Shown here: piece by piece, positions 63,901 to 64,000 of the stretch | Position numbering within the stretch: position 1 is the stretch's first letter | Layout: the number at the start of each line of letters is the position of its first letter | DNA from: Streptococcus anginosus subsp. whileyi MAS624 | Lineage (GTDB): Bacteria > Bacillota > Bacilli > Lactobacillales > Streptococcaceae | Assembly: GCF_000478925.1 (NCBI RefSeq) | Contig: NZ_AP013072.1 | Location: 474,501-538,500, forward strand | Direction: 5' to 3' | DNA length: 64,000 bases | Notes under the pieces: generated by a model | What the model was told of the DNA's origin: nothing | Seen by the model: the letters and a program-made list of their open reading frames with translations, nothing else | The model's database searches: none | Translations under genes and position numbers: made by a program

Positions 63901-64000
63901 GCTTTCTGATTTTTGTGCTTCTTCTTGATTGGTTGTTGTGGGAAGCTGAGCTTCAGCTGGTGAAGAATCTGGCGTTGCTGTCGCTTCTGTTGCGTTTGTT
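60964..64000 (-). pseudogene. LPxTG-anchored M14 zinc carboxypeptidase gene with three in-frame stops (continues beyond window)
   Basis: One reading frame runs from the right edge to 60964 but is cut by TGA (63808-63810), TAG (63610-63612) and TAA (61558-61560), with no frameshift. Read through: Thr/Ser/Pro-rich N-terminal region, a beta domain, an M14 peptidase domain (zinc ligands in NNTHADEQPAI and LYDIHGF; TPPHDPNFEYDLL; GHTIEIPQGN), a C-terminal domain, then LPQTGS, a membrane span and KKKEE. The protein was probably a large wall-bound carboxypeptidase. The pieces 63396-61558 and 61524-60964 alone would lack either export or anchoring. Confidence 0.85.

Overview
The window looks like the chromosome of a low-GC viridans-type Streptococcus. 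Support comes from PolC of the Gram-positive type (1464 aa), LPxTG surface proteins, a GlsB/YeaQ-like stress protein, MsmK, the cysE-cysS-mrnC and rplM-rpsI gene orders, and the dispersed 'GGCTGGGACAAAA' intergenic repeat common in oral streptococci. I cannot fix the species from sequence reading alone.

Layout. 1-9660: end of a wall-anchored pullulanase, a class C acid phosphatase lipoprotein, polC, two small membrane proteins, and def on the minus strand. 9823-21897: one promoter-to-terminator exopolysaccharide operon of nine genes. It encodes a Gram-positive Pel machine (PelD-, PelE-, deacetylase-, PelF- and PelG-like) followed by CotH kinase-like, VTC polyphosphate-polymerase-like, DUF4956 membrane and DUF4832 barrel proteins. 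PelG is broken by a one-base deletion in a T run. 21972-40740: housekeeping core (MFS, rsuA, rpsO, trxA, MFS/ArsR-like pair, pepF, pnp, cysE, nucleoside phosphorylase, cysS, mrnC, PucR-like regulator, msmK, rlmB, YacP/Rae1-like, degV, rplM, rpsI).

40694-56608: an integrative mobilizable element inserted in the 3' end of rpsI, bounded by direct repeats of the last codons of rpsI. It carries a tyrosine integrase with one in-frame stop, an excisionase-like protein, a Rep-type HUH-helicase protein (probable non-canonical relaxase), a TcpA/FtsK-like coupling protein, and a hairpin-rich candidate oriT. Cargo is a 982-aa SEC10/PgrA-like LPxTG surface-exclusion protein beside an XRE regulator, a Phd-Doc toxin-antitoxin pair and a decayed AlbA/ATP-binding gene. 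An IS30 copy sits inside. The right att copy is followed by the last codons of a second, diverged integrase, so a second related element was once stacked at the same site; an IS3-family element follows it.

58551-64000: chromosomal accessory locus with a TetR regulator divergent from a decayed membrane/glycosyltransferase-like gene and a GH8 glucanase, then a wall-anchored M14 zinc carboxypeptidase gene disrupted by three in-frame stops. Two separate extracellular polysaccharide loci (Pel-like and GT/GH8) are therefore both damaged in this strain as sequenced, and the element's integrase and the M14 gene are damaged too.
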